Below are positions 38,642 through 49,500 of a DNA stretch of 64,000 nt, in pieces; the first letter of the stretch is position 1, and each line of letters starts with the position of its first letter. The notes beneath the pieces were generated by a model that saw only the letters and a list, made by a program, of their open reading frames with translations, was not told the DNA's origin and did no database searches. The stretch comes from DSVQ01 sp964484765 (lineage in GTDB: Bacteria; Planctomycetota; Planctomycetia; Planctomycetales; Planctomycetaceae). A program made the translations under genes and the position numbers. The stretch lies in the NCBI GenBank assembly GCA_964484765.1, contig CAZAGI010000009.1, positions 1 through 64,000 of the forward strand, in the 5' to 3' direction.

Positions 38642-41605
38642 TCACGCGACGCGGGTGGCGTTGGGCATCGGGAGAATTCGCGGTTCGTCATCCGACTGCA
38701 AAGGTGTCGACGATGTTGAAACTTCGCCCGATGGTTCTTCCGGCTTGCGGTGACGCGAGATCCACGCCAGCAGTGCCGGGAGCGTGACCAGCGACATCAG
38801 CACGCAGCTGACCACGCCAATCGAGAGGACGGCTCCCAGGCTGTACAGGCCGCGGTGCGATGATGTCATCATGCTGCCGAAACCGCAGATGCTGGTGCTC
38901 GATGTCATGGTGATCGCGTTCACCATGCTCGCCGACGGGCGATAGACCTCATGCGGTTTGCCATGGAAATCGTGCAGGACGTGCACGCCGTTATCGACGC
39001 CGATGCCGATGATCAGCGGGAGAATTATGAGATTCGCCGGGTTGAGCGGAATCTCCAGCACCGCAAGACAGGCAAACGTGAGCAACAATCCCAGCAGGGG
39101 AGGCACAATGGCTGACAGCGTGTCGAGGACGCCCGCGCGATGCCACCAGGCTGCCATCAGGAAGACACCTGCGGCATAGACCAGCACGATTGGCAAAAGG
39201 GGGATCTCGATCTTACGGAAAGCCATCACCCCCGCGATCACGCCGACCGCCATCGCCGGCGGAACGAACGACGATAGCACAAACTCTTTGGGGATGAAGT
39301 CGATCAGCAGCACCAGCAGAATCACCACCAGCGAGTAGATCGCGCAGACTTCGTAACTCTCTTTGATCTGTAGCGCGGCCTCGAAGTTCTGCAGCGGAGT
39401 CCCGGTGATTTCCGGATCGACCGAGCGGACATCTTTCACGAACCGTTCGAGCGGCTCCATGTCCCACACCTGGTCCTTCGGAAAGACTTGCAGCAACCAT
39501 TGTCCTTGCGGGCTGACGTAGCGGGCCATTAACTCCGGGGGCAAGTCGTCTGTCGTAACGGGTTCCGGGTCAGACGCCGCCGAGATTGCCTGGAACTGGG
39601 CCAGCAGCGAGTACGCCAAACGGTATTGGAACTCGCCGAGCAGCATCATTTGCGCCTGGAGATTCATTTCCGCCAGACGATTCAGGAAATGATCGAGCGA
39701 GGCCGCAATCTTCTTGGCGGAAGGATGGTCCTGCGTTTTCAAAAACGCCTGGAACACATCCAGCATCCGGCCAACATCGCCCGGCATGGCAGGATCTAAC
39801 TTCGGCGGTTTTTCCGGGAGTTTCGCGAGGTAACTATGAAACGCCTGCACGAGCAGTTTTGTTTCCGAAGGCGGCGCGAGCGGCAACCGGCTGGCGAGTT
39901 CTTCGACGTGCTGCACCGACGGCAGCTTCTCAAACTTGGCTTTCAGTTCACGGGCTTGCTCTGCGGAATCGGCAAGCGAGATGGCATACAGCAGCGAGTT
40001 CTTCGACGACTCGAAGATTCGTTTCTGCGTTTCGACGGATTCCAAGCCGTCGGCCTGGAGGTTGAGCAGATTGTGGTCATATTTCAATCGGGGAGCGGGC
40101 CAGCCTTTCGACCAGTCGAATGACCCATACCCCAGCGCGATGAACAACACCGCAGAAGCGACCAGGACCGGTCCGGGATATTGACTGGTGGCAGTCCGCA
40201 GTAATCGTCCCTGAAACGGCACGGGCATGGCTTGTTCGGTGCGACGCCGATCGGCAACAGCCACGAGCGCGGGTAGAAACGTGAACGTTGCCAACGTGCA
40301 GAGCAGGATCCCCCCGCCTGCGATCAGTCCGAGTTCCGCGACACCGAGAAACGACGTGAACGACGCGCAGAAAAAGGCGAGCGCCGTGGTGATCGCCCCG
40401 GTCATGATGCCGGGACCAATCAACGTGGAGGTTTCGACCAGCGCATGCCGGACATCCCGCCCGTGATGCCGCAGATCGAGATAGCGCGACAGGATGTGAA
40501 TCGCGAAGTCATTGCCGAGCCCGATCACAATCGAGGCGAAGGCGATCGAGAGAATGTTGAGATGTCCCACCACCAGCGTTGTAAAGCCGTATGACCAGGC
40601 CATGCCGACGGCGAGTGTCGCCATGCCCATGAGCGGATGAGCGAACCCCCGCAGGCCGATGAAAAACAGAATCATCACACCGACAAATGAGAACAGTTCC
40701 GCGCGGATGCTGTCGGCCTGCGAGCGTCGCATTTCGTCATTTTCGAGGACCGGAATCCCCGTGAGCGCGATCTGCGTGCCCGCAATCTGACTTTGCGTTT
40801 CGGCCACGACTTCCCGCAGCCGATCGACCGCTTTCGTCGCGCCGGCGAACCCCGTGTTCTTCTGCGCCGGCGCGGCCATCACAAAACCCATCGTGCCGGC
40901 TTCGTTGAACAAGTAGACCGTTTGATGGGCCTGTTCGCGCATCTTTGGATCGACGGCGACGATTTCGGGCCAGGGATTAACGAAATCGTTGCGGTCGGCG
41001 GAGAACCGATCGAGAGATTCCGCGAAGAGTTCTGCGTGCTTCCACAAACCGTCCGCATTCTTCGGCGTGCGGACACTCAAATCCTGCAGCTGGTAATGCA
41101 GCATCGGAATCAGTTTTTTCAGTTCGACCAGATCCCAACTGCCGCGCAGCACGGGGCGATAATCGTCGAGACATTCCAACCCGGCAGCCAGCAAATCGGG
41201 CGGAAGATACTGCAACCCTTTAATCCGCAGGTTGCCGGGCTCGATTTTGTACAGGACGTTGGCGAACAGATCGGGCTGCTGCTTCAGCTTGTCACCGATC
41301 TGGTCCAGCGCCTGCTTGATCGTTTCCGGGCCGTCGCCTTCGACGACGACAACCATATCGGCGGATTCGCCGAAGCTTTTTGTGTACCGCAGCCAGCGCT
41401 GCTGGAACGGCGTTGACGGGTCGATCAGGTCCGAGCGGTCGGTCTTGAATTTCAGGTTCGCGACGGTGTAACCCACCGAGGCGACACACGACAGAATCAC
41501 CAGGAACAACGTCACTTTGGGGTGACGGGTACACACATGCGTGAGCGACCGTAGCGCCTCTGACATCCACGAGGGACCGTCATCGTGCGCGTTCTGACCG
41601 GACAT
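38642..41605 (-). CDS. RND-superfamily exporter, MMPL/HpnN-like
   Basis: 987 residues, AAAGAG 8 bases before the ATG. Twelve hydrophobic segments fall in two sets of six, each set after one long periplasmic loop (about 50-275 and 480-740). Helix blocks such as IVIGLGNDFAIHILSRYLDLR and IIGIGVDNGVHVLHDFHG carry the acidic residues expected for proton coupling. The organisation fits MMPL/HpnN-type exporters, which move hopanoids or other lipids to the outer membrane. No hopanoid gene is adjacent and no periplasmic adaptor is encoded nearby, as is usual for this branch. Confidence 0.85.
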   Translation of the reverse strand: MSGQNAHDDGPSWMSEALRSLTHVCTRHPKVTLFLVILSCVASVGYTVANLKFKTDRSDLIDPSTPFQQRWLRYTKSFGESADMVVVVEGDGPETIKQALDQIGDKLKQQPDLFANVLYKIEPGNLRIKGLQYLPPDLLAAGLECLDDYRPVLRGSWDLVELKKLIPMLHYQLQDLSVRTPKNADGLWKHAELFAESLDRFSADRNDFVNPWPEIVAVDPKMREQAHQTVYLFNEAGTMGFVMAAPAQKNTGFAGATKAVDRLREVVAETQSQIAGTQIALTGIPVLENDEMRRSQADSIRAELFSFVGVMILFFIGLRGFAHPLMGMATLAVGMAWSYGFTTLVVGHLNILSIAFASIVIGLGNDFAIHILSRYLDLRHHGRDVRHALVETSTLIGPGIMTGAITTALAFFCASFTSFLGVAELGLIAGGGILLCTLATFTFLPALVAVADRRRTEQAMPVPFQGRLLRTATSQYPGPVLVASAVLFIALGYGSFDWSKGWPAPRLKYDHNLLNLQADGLESVETQKRIFESSKNSLLYAISLADSAEQARELKAKFEKLPSVQHVEELASRLPLAPPSETKLLVQAFHSYLAKLPEKPPKLDPAMPGDVGRMLDVFQAFLKTQDHPSAKKIAASLDHFLNRLAEMNLQAQMMLLGEFQYRLAYSLLAQFQAISAASDPEPVTTDDLPPELMARYVSPQGQWLLQVFPKDQVWDMEPLERFVKDVRSVDPEITGTPLQNFEAALQIKESYEVCAIYSLVVILLVLLIDFIPKEFVLSSFVPPAMAVGVIAGVMAFRKIEIPLLPIVLVYAAGVFLMAAWWHRAGVLDTLSAIVPPLLGLLLTFACLAVLEIPLNPANLIILPLIIGIGVDNGVHVLHDFHGKPHEVYRPSASMVNAITMTSSTSICGFGSMMTSSHRGLYSLGAVLSIGVVSCVLMSLVTLPALLAWISRHRKPEEPSGEVSTSSTPLQSDDEPRILPMPNATRVA

Positions 41606-41885
41606 GCATCAACTCTTTACAGCGCCTGCGAATCTCAGGTTTGTTCCGCATCCGGCGGTTCGCCCACCGGCGAAAAGCGGAACGCTCGTTTTAGGCGACC
41701 GCTGCCCGCCGGACCAGACCAATCGGGGCCTTCGCTTTCAACCTTGAAAGCCGTAGTGCCGCCGCCATGAGGAAACACGCAGGAGTGGCCGAAGGCGGGA
41801 ACGCTCTGCCCCCAGCGAAAATCGTACCGCAGGGCGTCCCTTTTGCTCAATTCCCCCGAGATTACAAATCCGCGCACCAGCGGGA

Positions 41886-43349
41886 TTAATAGGAGGCCTC
41901 CTCCGGAGCGGAATCGGGGTCAACTTTCACTTTCGGGGGGTGGAAAAAGAGCAGCAGAATGACGGCTGCGATCAATGCCGCTCCGGAAGGGTAGAGCAGA
42001 ACGACGGGGTAATTGACCGAACCCGGTTTGGAATTGGCGGCTTGAATCGCAGGCCAGAGATATCGCGCTGCAATCGGCCCCAAGCCGAGAATCAGGAAGT
42101 TAAACAACCCTTGGGCGCTCGTGCGGGCATCTTTCGGGAAGACCTCGTCCACAAGGATGTACAGCGTGGCAAAGAAGAATGCGTAACAGATGCCGTGCAA
42201 CACGTTCACCGCGACAGCGGCATAGGGATTCGGAAAGAAGGCAAACACGGCGAAGCGGACCGTGTGGCCGAGGATCCCGAGAATCATTGTGTAACGCCAA
42301 CCGAGATTCTTGAGCACCAAGCCCAGGAAGGCCATGGTGCCGATTTCCGCAATCTGTCCGACGCTCATCGCGGCCTGCACCCAGTTTGCCGGGACGCCCA
42401 CGTGTTTCAAATAATCAAACGCGAAGAAGAAGAAACCGTCGTGGACTGCGGCATCAATGAACGTCACCACGAACAGGACCAGGATGTAGGGGTATTTGAG
42501 GTATGCCATCGCTTCGACCCAAGCCAGCGATGATTCCCCGTCTTTTGCTGGTCTTGGTGGCGTGTGCGGCAGTGTGAGGCTGAATGCTGCAAACAGCAGT
42601 GAAGCGATCCCGGCGGTGAGGAATGCCCAGCTCTTGCCTTGGTTCAGCGAGCGAACGCTCGCCTGGTAGAGCGGGTCAGCGGCAAGCATTCGAGCTTTTT
42701 CGCTGGCGAGGAACTCTGGGTCTTGATTTTCGAGACTCTTCAACGCGTCTAAGATCGACTGCGGTTCCTTGCCCAGGGGATTGTCAAAGGCGGCTCCCAT
42801 CCAATTCACGATGCCGCCGGCTTCGGCCATCGCCGGTACTTTCTCCCAATCGACCAGAATGAAAATGAACGGCCAGGCCGCGGCGATCCAGCCGATCGTG
42901 CCCCACAACCGGATCGGTCCAAAGTCTTTCTGAGCATCGGTGATGTTTGCAAACGCGATGCTGTTCGTAACGGAAATCGTCGGCACGAAAAAGAAACAAT
43001 GGACCGCCATGCAGGCGAAGTACAGCCAGTAGTTCTGAACCTGCGGGTTCTCACCTTGAAAAGCCTGCCAGGCAAGACCGCCAAACCCGAGCATCGCCAA
43101 TCCGCCGACGAAATGGCTGAAGGCAAGAAACCGTTCCGCGGAGAAATTTCGATCGACAAACTGATTGGCAAAGAACATCCCGATGATCGCTGAAACCGGA
43201 AACGCGATATTCAAACCGAACTGTTGCCAATCATTGAAGCCCAGCGCGCCTCCGCCGAAGAACCCAAAGCTCGGCGGCAGCCATGCGCCCCAGATGAAAA
43301 ACTCGAGGAACATCATCACCGACAGCTTGATGATCACGGAGCGCTGCAT
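41886..43349 (-). CDS. MFS transporter, nucleoside:H+ symporter-like (NupG family)
   Basis: 487 residues, GAAGG 9 bases before the ATG. Twelve hydrophobic helices; the start KLSVMMFLEFFIWGAWLPPS matches the nucleoside/sugar symporter branch of the MFS, as does VRLWGT-like IRLWGTIGWIAAAWPF at about residue 155. A longer central loop (about 185-245) between helices 6 and 7 is charged. Planctomycetes carry many such paralogues, so the substrate may be a nucleoside or another sugar derivative. The 280 bases downstream (41606-41885) hold no confident gene. Confidence 0.82.
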   Translation of the reverse strand: MQRSVIIKLSVMMFLEFFIWGAWLPPSFGFFGGGALGFNDWQQFGLNIAFPVSAIIGMFFANQFVDRNFSAERFLAFSHFVGGLAMLGFGGLAWQAFQGENPQVQNYWLYFACMAVHCFFFVPTISVTNSIAFANITDAQKDFGPIRLWGTIGWIAAAWPFIFILVDWEKVPAMAEAGGIVNWMGAAFDNPLGKEPQSILDALKSLENQDPEFLASEKARMLAADPLYQASVRSLNQGKSWAFLTAGIASLLFAAFSLTLPHTPPRPAKDGESSLAWVEAMAYLKYPYILVLFVVTFIDAAVHDGFFFFAFDYLKHVGVPANWVQAAMSVGQIAEIGTMAFLGLVLKNLGWRYTMILGILGHTVRFAVFAFFPNPYAAVAVNVLHGICYAFFFATLYILVDEVFPKDARTSAQGLFNFLILGLGPIAARYLWPAIQAANSKPGSVNYPVVLLYPSGAALIAAVILLLFFHPPKVKVDPDSAPEEASY

Positions 43350-43442
43350 TCGGACGCACCTTCTTGGACAAATGACTGAGGCCGATACTAGAGTTCGCGG
43401 CGAGACATGATGATGCCCGCTACGCGACCCTCGGGCAAGCGA

Positions 43443-43470
43443 TCACCCGATTTCCCGCAAAAACGGGTGA
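43443..43470 (-). terminator. 7-bp hairpin downstream of the 43486 gene
   Basis: TCACCCG (43443-43449) and CGGGTGA (43464-43470) pair around a 14-base loop 16 bases after the stop of the minus-strand gene. No T-run follows, so this is only a possible terminator. Confidence 0.35.
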
Positions 43471-43485
43471 CAGCAGAGTTGCCAC

Positions 43486-45018
43486 TCAGCGGTTTTCAAA
43501 GCGCACCACGCGCGGTTCGCGGTCGCTGCGGCGGTGCTGCAGTTGAATCATCAGCCGGGAACCCTCGCCCACGCCGAAGGTCCACCATTCGTCCACTTTA
43601 CCTGCCGTGGCGATGACCGTCCGGCTTTGCGGCTGTCCGATGCGTTCCTTCAACTCCGTCGCGGTCATTCCGATCGCAATGGGGGCGTCAATTCCTGGGA
43701 GCTTCGCAGGCAACGGGTCCGTAGTCGTCGGGATCATCCGTTCCCAGCGACCGCCGCGCTGTTCGTAGCCGAGATCTTTCATGCGGATTGCCACGTCTTC
43801 CGATTGCGGTTCCAGGCGGTAGGCGGCGGTCAACAGGGAGAGCGCCTGTTTATCATCCTTGAGCCATTGGCGATAATCATCCGACAACGCGATCAGCGCG
43901 GTCGCATCCCGTTGCACGGGTGGTTCCTGTTCCTTGGCGGCGAGCCATTTTCGCAGTGTCTCGAGGGCCAGTTCCGCGCGATCGCGCTGCCGAAACTGCT
44001 CGGCGAGGGACAGCGCTGCCTGCCGCGACGCCGTTTTGATCTGACTCAGCTGATACCCGAGATGCTTGTCTCGGTATGACTCGGCGAGTTGCGGTTGTTC
44101 CGGAACAACGCGCGCGAGTTGCGTGGCGATGTCATTTCCATTGCGGCCGTCATCCGCCGCATCGACCGTGATGCGACGGATTTGCACCTGAACGCCGAAC
44201 ACGCGTTGCAATTGTCGCTGCTGCAGCGGATCAGCAGCGCTGAAGGTCACGAGCGGATCTTGAAAATAGGCCTCGGCGAGTTCGCCCGGCCAGTTTGCCA
44301 GCGGGCGGAGCGCATCGGGCCAGACCGTTCCTAGACGTTTTTCCAAAGCCGTCAGTTCGGCGGCTTCTTGCGGGTTGTTGACAATGGCGGATTGCCACCA
44401 TTGCCGAAACGCACCATGACGCAGATCATTGCTGACCGCCGCCGGCAATTTGAACTCGGAGGCTTTGTCAGCCAGTTTCAAACGCCCTTCACGATCGTCG
44501 GGCGGTAGACTGCGGACTTCGCTGGCGATACCGCGCGTCAAACAGACCCGCGTGGCGTCTTTCAGTTCGGCATCGTCATAAAATTCGCCGCGCTCACGCG
44601 CCCATTCGGCCAGCGAGTACCAGTCTTCGGCACGATTCCCCTTGATCGCCAGTTCTTTGGTCTGAAACTGCGCCAGATCCGGCGGCATGGCCTTCAGGAC
44701 GGCCACTTCAAAAAACAGTTTTCCGTTCTCTTTCCGGATTCTTCCCGTCAGTTCCAGGTTCTTGGCGTTCGCGGCCTGCCGGGCAAGTTCGTCGGTCATC
44801 GTGAACGACAACTCGCACTTCTGCAGGCGGACTTGGTTCTTCAGGACGGAGGCCAGACGGCCTTCGACGTGCAACGGAGAATCAACCAGTTTGTCCCAGT
44901 CGGTCTTCGACGCCTGCAGTTGCCGTACCGACCACACCTGCGCCCAGGCCGGTGAAGCAATCGCTGCAACGACGAAAGAGGTGAGCACGAATCCCCGAAG
45001 CGGATGGATGTGCGGCAT
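43486..45018 (-). CDS. Hypothetical exported protein, coupled to the zinc-ribbon gene
   Basis: 510 residues. A signal peptide (about 1-26, SPAWAQ) is followed by a small beta-domain (27-115: SPLHVEGRLASVLKNQVRLQ) and then a helical region (about 120-400) rich in alternating charged helices, resembling tetratricopeptide-type repeats. The end (PIAIGMTATELKERIGQPQS, then VDEWWTFGVGEGSRLMIQLQ) resembles a BamE/SmpA-like small lipoprotein fold that appears in envelope-assembly proteins, but this is tentative. Its ATG shares one base with the stop of the upstream gene (TGATG), so the two are translationally coupled. Confidence 0.65.
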   Translation of the reverse strand: MPHIHPLRGFVLTSFVVAAIASPAWAQVWSVRQLQASKTDWDKLVDSPLHVEGRLASVLKNQVRLQKCELSFTMTDELARQAANAKNLELTGRIRKENGKLFFEVAVLKAMPPDLAQFQTKELAIKGNRAEDWYSLAEWARERGEFYDDAELKDATRVCLTRGIASEVRSLPPDDREGRLKLADKASEFKLPAAVSNDLRHGAFRQWWQSAIVNNPQEAAELTALEKRLGTVWPDALRPLANWPGELAEAYFQDPLVTFSAADPLQQRQLQRVFGVQVQIRRITVDAADDGRNGNDIATQLARVVPEQPQLAESYRDKHLGYQLSQIKTASRQAALSLAEQFRQRDRAELALETLRKWLAAKEQEPPVQRDATALIALSDDYRQWLKDDKQALSLLTAAYRLEPQSEDVAIRMKDLGYEQRGGRWERMIPTTTDPLPAKLPGIDAPIAIGMTATELKERIGQPQSRTVIATAGKVDEWWTFGVGEGSRLMIQLQHRRSDREPRVVRFENR

Positions 45019-46187
45019 CAGTTGGCGGCCTTCGGTGGAAACAATGCGGCCTGTTGCGCGTCGAGAACGGCTTGCCAGCGCTGGCGTTCATTGTCATCCG
45101 TCGGTGGGGGAATCATTCCCGCGTAACCTTCCGCGGAAGTCCACAGCACTGCGGTCGAACCGTTGAGCACGATCACGGCATCAGCCTGACGTCCACCGTC
45201 ACCAACGCGAATGGTTTCCAGTTGCGCGGCGAAGATAGCGCGTTGCGGCAGGGCTTCGGCCTGTGGTTTCGGCCATGCCGGTCCGGGATGCCGAGAAAAT
45301 TCGACCCGACAGACGATCTTGCCGATCATCATGGCCGTTTCCACTTCCAGCCGTGGACTGTCAGAGCGACTTTCGGAGTCCGCGGTGGCAACGACGGGGG
45401 CATCGAAGAACAGCCATTGACCGGAAAGCCGTCGATCGACACGCGTTGCTAGCGATTCCGTCGACTTTTCGTTGAGAATTTCGGCGAGGGTGTCTCCGAT
45501 CGATGCCGACAGCAGTCCGGCAGCCGCGTCGGCCTCCCGGCCGCGTTGACGCACTTGCTGCGCGGTGGCATCGGTTCGATCCAGCCGGTCGAGAGCGCGG
45601 ACGGCGACGGTCAGTTCCGCCGACGCCGTCGCAAAATCGTGTTCGGCATAGGCTTTCAACCCGCGTTCAATCGCCGGTTCCACTTCGCGTCGGGCCGATT
45701 CAATCCGGGCATTTCGCACTGCAATGGCGATGGTAGCGCCGACCGTCACCGCCAAGCCGATCATGACGATCCGCAAGGGTGTGAACAGAGAGCGAAACTG
45801 TTGCAACATAGCCCCGGCACGATCCGACAGCGGGACGGCCGGCGTGGGTTCATCCTCCGGAACCCGGACAGCTTTGTTGGGCGGTTTGCCACTTGGTTTC
45901 TTGTCTGGTTTGTGACGTCCTTCCTTGGGGCGTTCGGCGGATTGGGATTTCGTCGGTTCCCGGTCTTCGCCGCGCATCCGCTTGGCGATGGAATCGGGGA
46001 TCGGGTACGGACAGACGGGGAAGATGAACAAATCGGCACCGCAGCGCGAACATGCCGTTTTTTGCGGTTTTTCCGACCGGATCCCGGAGTAGGCCATCCC
46101 ACACTCACAGGTGACCACGTACGGCTGGGGCGGTTCTTCGCGGCGGCCGAAGACAGACTGCGCCTTCTGTAACCACCCGGATGCCAT
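45018..46187 (-). CDS. Zinc-ribbon membrane protein with TPR-like extracytoplasmic part
   Basis: 389 residues from ATG 46187, chosen because AGGAG is 10 bases upstream; the open frame extends to 46487 without coding character. A zinc ribbon (about 25-50: TCECGMAYSG, then TACSRCGADLFIFP) supplies four Cys. A Lys/Pro-rich linker (70-120) and one transmembrane helix (about 137-158: IVMIGLAVTVGATIAIAV) follow. The rest is extracytoplasmic: a helical segment HDFATASAELTVAVRALDRL and a beta-rich C-terminus. It is coupled to the next gene by TGATG. The pair may be an envelope-assembly or stress unit; function unknown. Confidence 0.65.
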   Translation of the reverse strand: MASGWLQKAQSVFGRREEPPQPYVVTCECGMAYSGIRSEKPQKTACSRCGADLFIFPVCPYPIPDSIAKRMRGEDREPTKSQSAERPKEGRHKPDKKPSGKPPNKAVRVPEDEPTPAVPLSDRAGAMLQQFRSLFTPLRIVMIGLAVTVGATIAIAVRNARIESARREVEPAIERGLKAYAEHDFATASAELTVAVRALDRLDRTDATAQQVRQRGREADAAAGLLSASIGDTLAEILNEKSTESLATRVDRRLSGQWLFFDAPVVATADSESRSDSPRLEVETAMMIGKIVCRVEFSRHPGPAWPKPQAEALPQRAIFAAQLETIRVGDGGRQADAVIVLNGSTAVLWTSAEGYAGMIPPPTDDNERQRWQAVLDAQQAALFPPKAAN

Positions 46188-46546
46188 CCGCCGCTTGCTC
46201 CTGTACGGTGTTTGCCCGTTTTCGCTGAAAATACCACTCGTGCGATTATTGACGGCTATCGGGAGTGGGTCAATCAGGAGTCCGCGCGGAGAAAAGAGAT
46301 TCCGCATGGAGTTTTCCGACCAGGAAGACATTGAGGATTTCACAAAGTCGGCGTCGATGGGTGAGAAGTCGCGATGCCCTCCCGCACAGGTGGTAGTGTT
46401 TGAGGAGGCGATGATGTCATTTTCACGATGCTTCGAACGAGGTGAGCGGGGCTTCAGCCGTTTGATCCGGCTGTCAGCGGGCGTCAACCGATTTGCCGTG
46501 TGCTCACGGTGACTCTTGTAGGGAAGCGAGACGAGGGATGGGGCGG
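46188..46546. other. Divergent intergenic region, one weak small frame
   Basis: About 359 bases separate the zinc-ribbon gene from the FHA/coiled-coil gene. It holds the promoters of both. A 68-codon frame starting ATG 46306 (46306-46512), preceded by AAGAGA, is the only candidate gene. Its translation has no family resemblance and I do not call it as a CDS. Confidence 0.4.
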
Positions 46547-49500
46547 ATGACAGCGAGCGTGCTTACAAAACCACGGTGGACAACGGCGGCCATGCCGTCG
46601 GCCATGCCGCTGGTATTACAGCCGCCGCGGCATTATCCCGCGCTCCCGTTGCTGCTGACACCGGGGGAGTACAGTGTCGGGACCGATTCCGGCTGCGATT
46701 TGGCCGTCGTCGCAGAAGGGGTGGCCGCGCGACACGCAATTCTCGTCGTCAACCAGTTCGGCGTGGGGCTGAAAGCGCTCGACGGTCGAACCTGGGTGAA
46801 CGACTTCGCGGTCACCGAAACGACGTTACGGCGCGGTGACCGGATCTCGCTGGGACCGCTGACGTTTTCTCTCCGCTCTGCCACCGCCGATGATTTGCTG
46901 ATGCAGGTTGCGGTCGGTCCCTCTGAACCAGAACGTGAACGGACGCCAGAATCCGTCGCAGCCGCCCCTACTGACATCGAAGTTGCGCCCGCACCGATTG
47001 CTCCTCCCGCGGTTGACGCGGTCGAAATCGATCAGCCAGTGGCAGGTGCCGATGTACCGCCGGTCGAGGAGCCGTCTGTTGCGGCGATAGTTGCGTGCGA
47101 AGCAACGACCAACAACACCGTACAGGTGGCCATCGTCGTTGAACCGGTCCCCGTTGCGCCGACCGTCACCGAACCCGCACAGGCTGCAGCACTGCTGGAA
47201 GTGCAAATTGCTGCTTGGGAACTCGAACGTTCTGAACAGCAGGCCGAACTGGCATTGCGATCGACGGAGTTGGCAGCACTCGCGGCGAAGCTGGACGAGA
47301 GAGCGGCCGCTTGGGAGCGGGAGCGTTCAGGACAGCAGACCGAGCTTGCGTCGCGGAAGTCCGAGTTGGCAGCGCTCGCGACCAAGCTCGATGAACGAAT
47401 CGCCGCCTGGGAGCAGGGGCGCGCTGATCAACAGGCGGAGATCACTGATCGGAAGACCGAGTTGGTATCGCTCGCCGCCCGGTTGGACGAGAAAAGTGCT
47501 GCCTGTGAAACGGAGCACGCTGAACATCAAGCCGAGTTGTCGGCGCGTGCGGCGGGGTTAAACGAACAAATCGCCGCGTGGGAGCTTGCGCGTTCAGAGC
47601 AACAGTCTGTTCTGACAGTTCGCAAGTCCGAGTTGGCTGAGTTATCGAGCCGATTGGATGAACGAACCGCCGCTTGGGAACTCGAGCGTTCAGGACAGCA
47701 GACCGAGCTTGCGGCTCGGACAACCGAGTTGACAGCGCTCGCGGCCGAGTTGGACGAGAAGATCGCCACCTGGGAGCTTGAGCGTTCGGAACAACAGACC
47801 GAGTTGGCAGCGCTCGTGGCCGGGTTGGACGAAAAGATCGCCGCCTGGGACCTTGAGCGTTCACAGCAACAGACCGAGTTAGCAGCTCGAAAGACCGAGC
47901 TAACATCGCGCGAGGCCGGCTTAGATGAGAAAATAGCGGCTTGGGAACTCGAACGGTCCCAGCAGCAGGCGGATCTTGCGGCTCAGAAGACCGAGTTGGC
48001 TGCGCTCGCTGCGGGACTAGATGAAAGAATCGTTGCATGGGATCTCCAGCAGGCTGAACAACAGTCGAAACTCGCGGCTCGGGAAGCCGAGTTAACAGCG
48101 CTCACGGCTGGTGTCGACGAGAAAATCGCCGGCTGGGAGCAAGCGCGTTCCGGACAACAGGCGGAACTCGCCCTTCGGACGACGACGTTGGCAGCGCTTG
48201 AGACCGAGTTGGGCGAGAGAATTTCCCGTTGGGAAACAGAACGTTCAGAACAGCAGACCGACCTTGCGGCGCGGAAGACCGAGTTCGCAGCGCTTGAGAC
48301 CGGGCTGAACGAGCAAATCGCCGCGTGGGAACTCGAGCGGTCTGAACAACAATCCGAACTGACGGCTCGGAAGACCGACTTGACAGCGCTCGCGGCAGGA
48401 TTGGAGGAGCGCGAAGTCCGTCTCACGTCGTGGGAAGCGCGGCTCATCCGCAGGGAAGAATGCCTCGACCAGCGGCAATCCGAACTCGATTCGCAGCGGA
48501 CAGCACTCGACGGCCGCGAAACAGCACTCGCCGAGGAGCGGCTTCGTCTCGAAACTGTGGCCGCAACCGCCCGGGCCGAAATCGCTACGGAAGCAGAAAA
48601 ACAAACCGCAGCCTGGGACGCATGGGAGAAAACTCAACGTCGCCTGGCTGCTGAACTGAACGAGGAATTCGAAGCGCTGCAAGAGGTGGAAGCCCAGACA
48701 CACGCCGCGAAAGCAGCACTTGCCGCGGAACAAGCCGCGTGGCGTGTCGCGCACGAAGCGTGGACCGCCGACTGTGCCGTATGGGAGGCGCGTCGTCAGG
48801 AGCAGCAGCAGCAATTAGCCGAATGGGAAGAGGAGTCGCGTGTTCTCGAAGGCGATTTGACCCGTCAGCGCGATCAGCTGGAAATCCAACGGTCGGAGCT
48901 GCATGCGGAATCGTGTCAACGCGCGGCCGCGCATCGCGAATTGTTGGAAGCCCGACAGACGACACAACGCGAGCGACGACTCTTCACGGAACATCAGTCG
49001 GCATGGCTGACCGAACGCGAGTCGCAATGGCTCGATCTCCGTGAGCGTCGGCGTCGGCTGGATGCCGATGAACGTGAGATTGCCGAACTGCATCAGCAGG
49101 CGCGCGACGCATTGGAGCAGGCACTTCAAACACCGTTGTCGGCGCATGTGACCGAAGCCATCCCCGCAGAACCGTTGGTGGAATCGCCGTCGGAAATCAC
49201 GGCGCAAAGTTTCGCAACGACGCAGGAATTCGAAACGGCCGAGACGCACATCGACGTGACCGTGGATGAACAGTCCGCGCTCGCTGTGTCGCCGGATGAT
49301 CCGCGCGATCCAGAATCGGCTTCCTTGAACGAATTCGATAAGGCGGAAAATCAGGGTTACGTTGCTGCCGTGGAGTTGCCAGACTGGTTCAACTCGCCAC
49401 GTCACGAGGCCGTGATTCCAGACGGGGCGACCGACAGTTCCAGCGTGGTTTCCGAAGTTGCGGAAGCGGAACAGGTTGTCGCCGCGCTGGAATCCTCGCC

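Noticed and set aside
46306..46512. 68-codon frame upstream of the FHA/coiled-coil gene
   Set aside because: A plausible ribosome site exists, but the translation lacks family resemblance and it lies in a region expected to hold promoters; not called.
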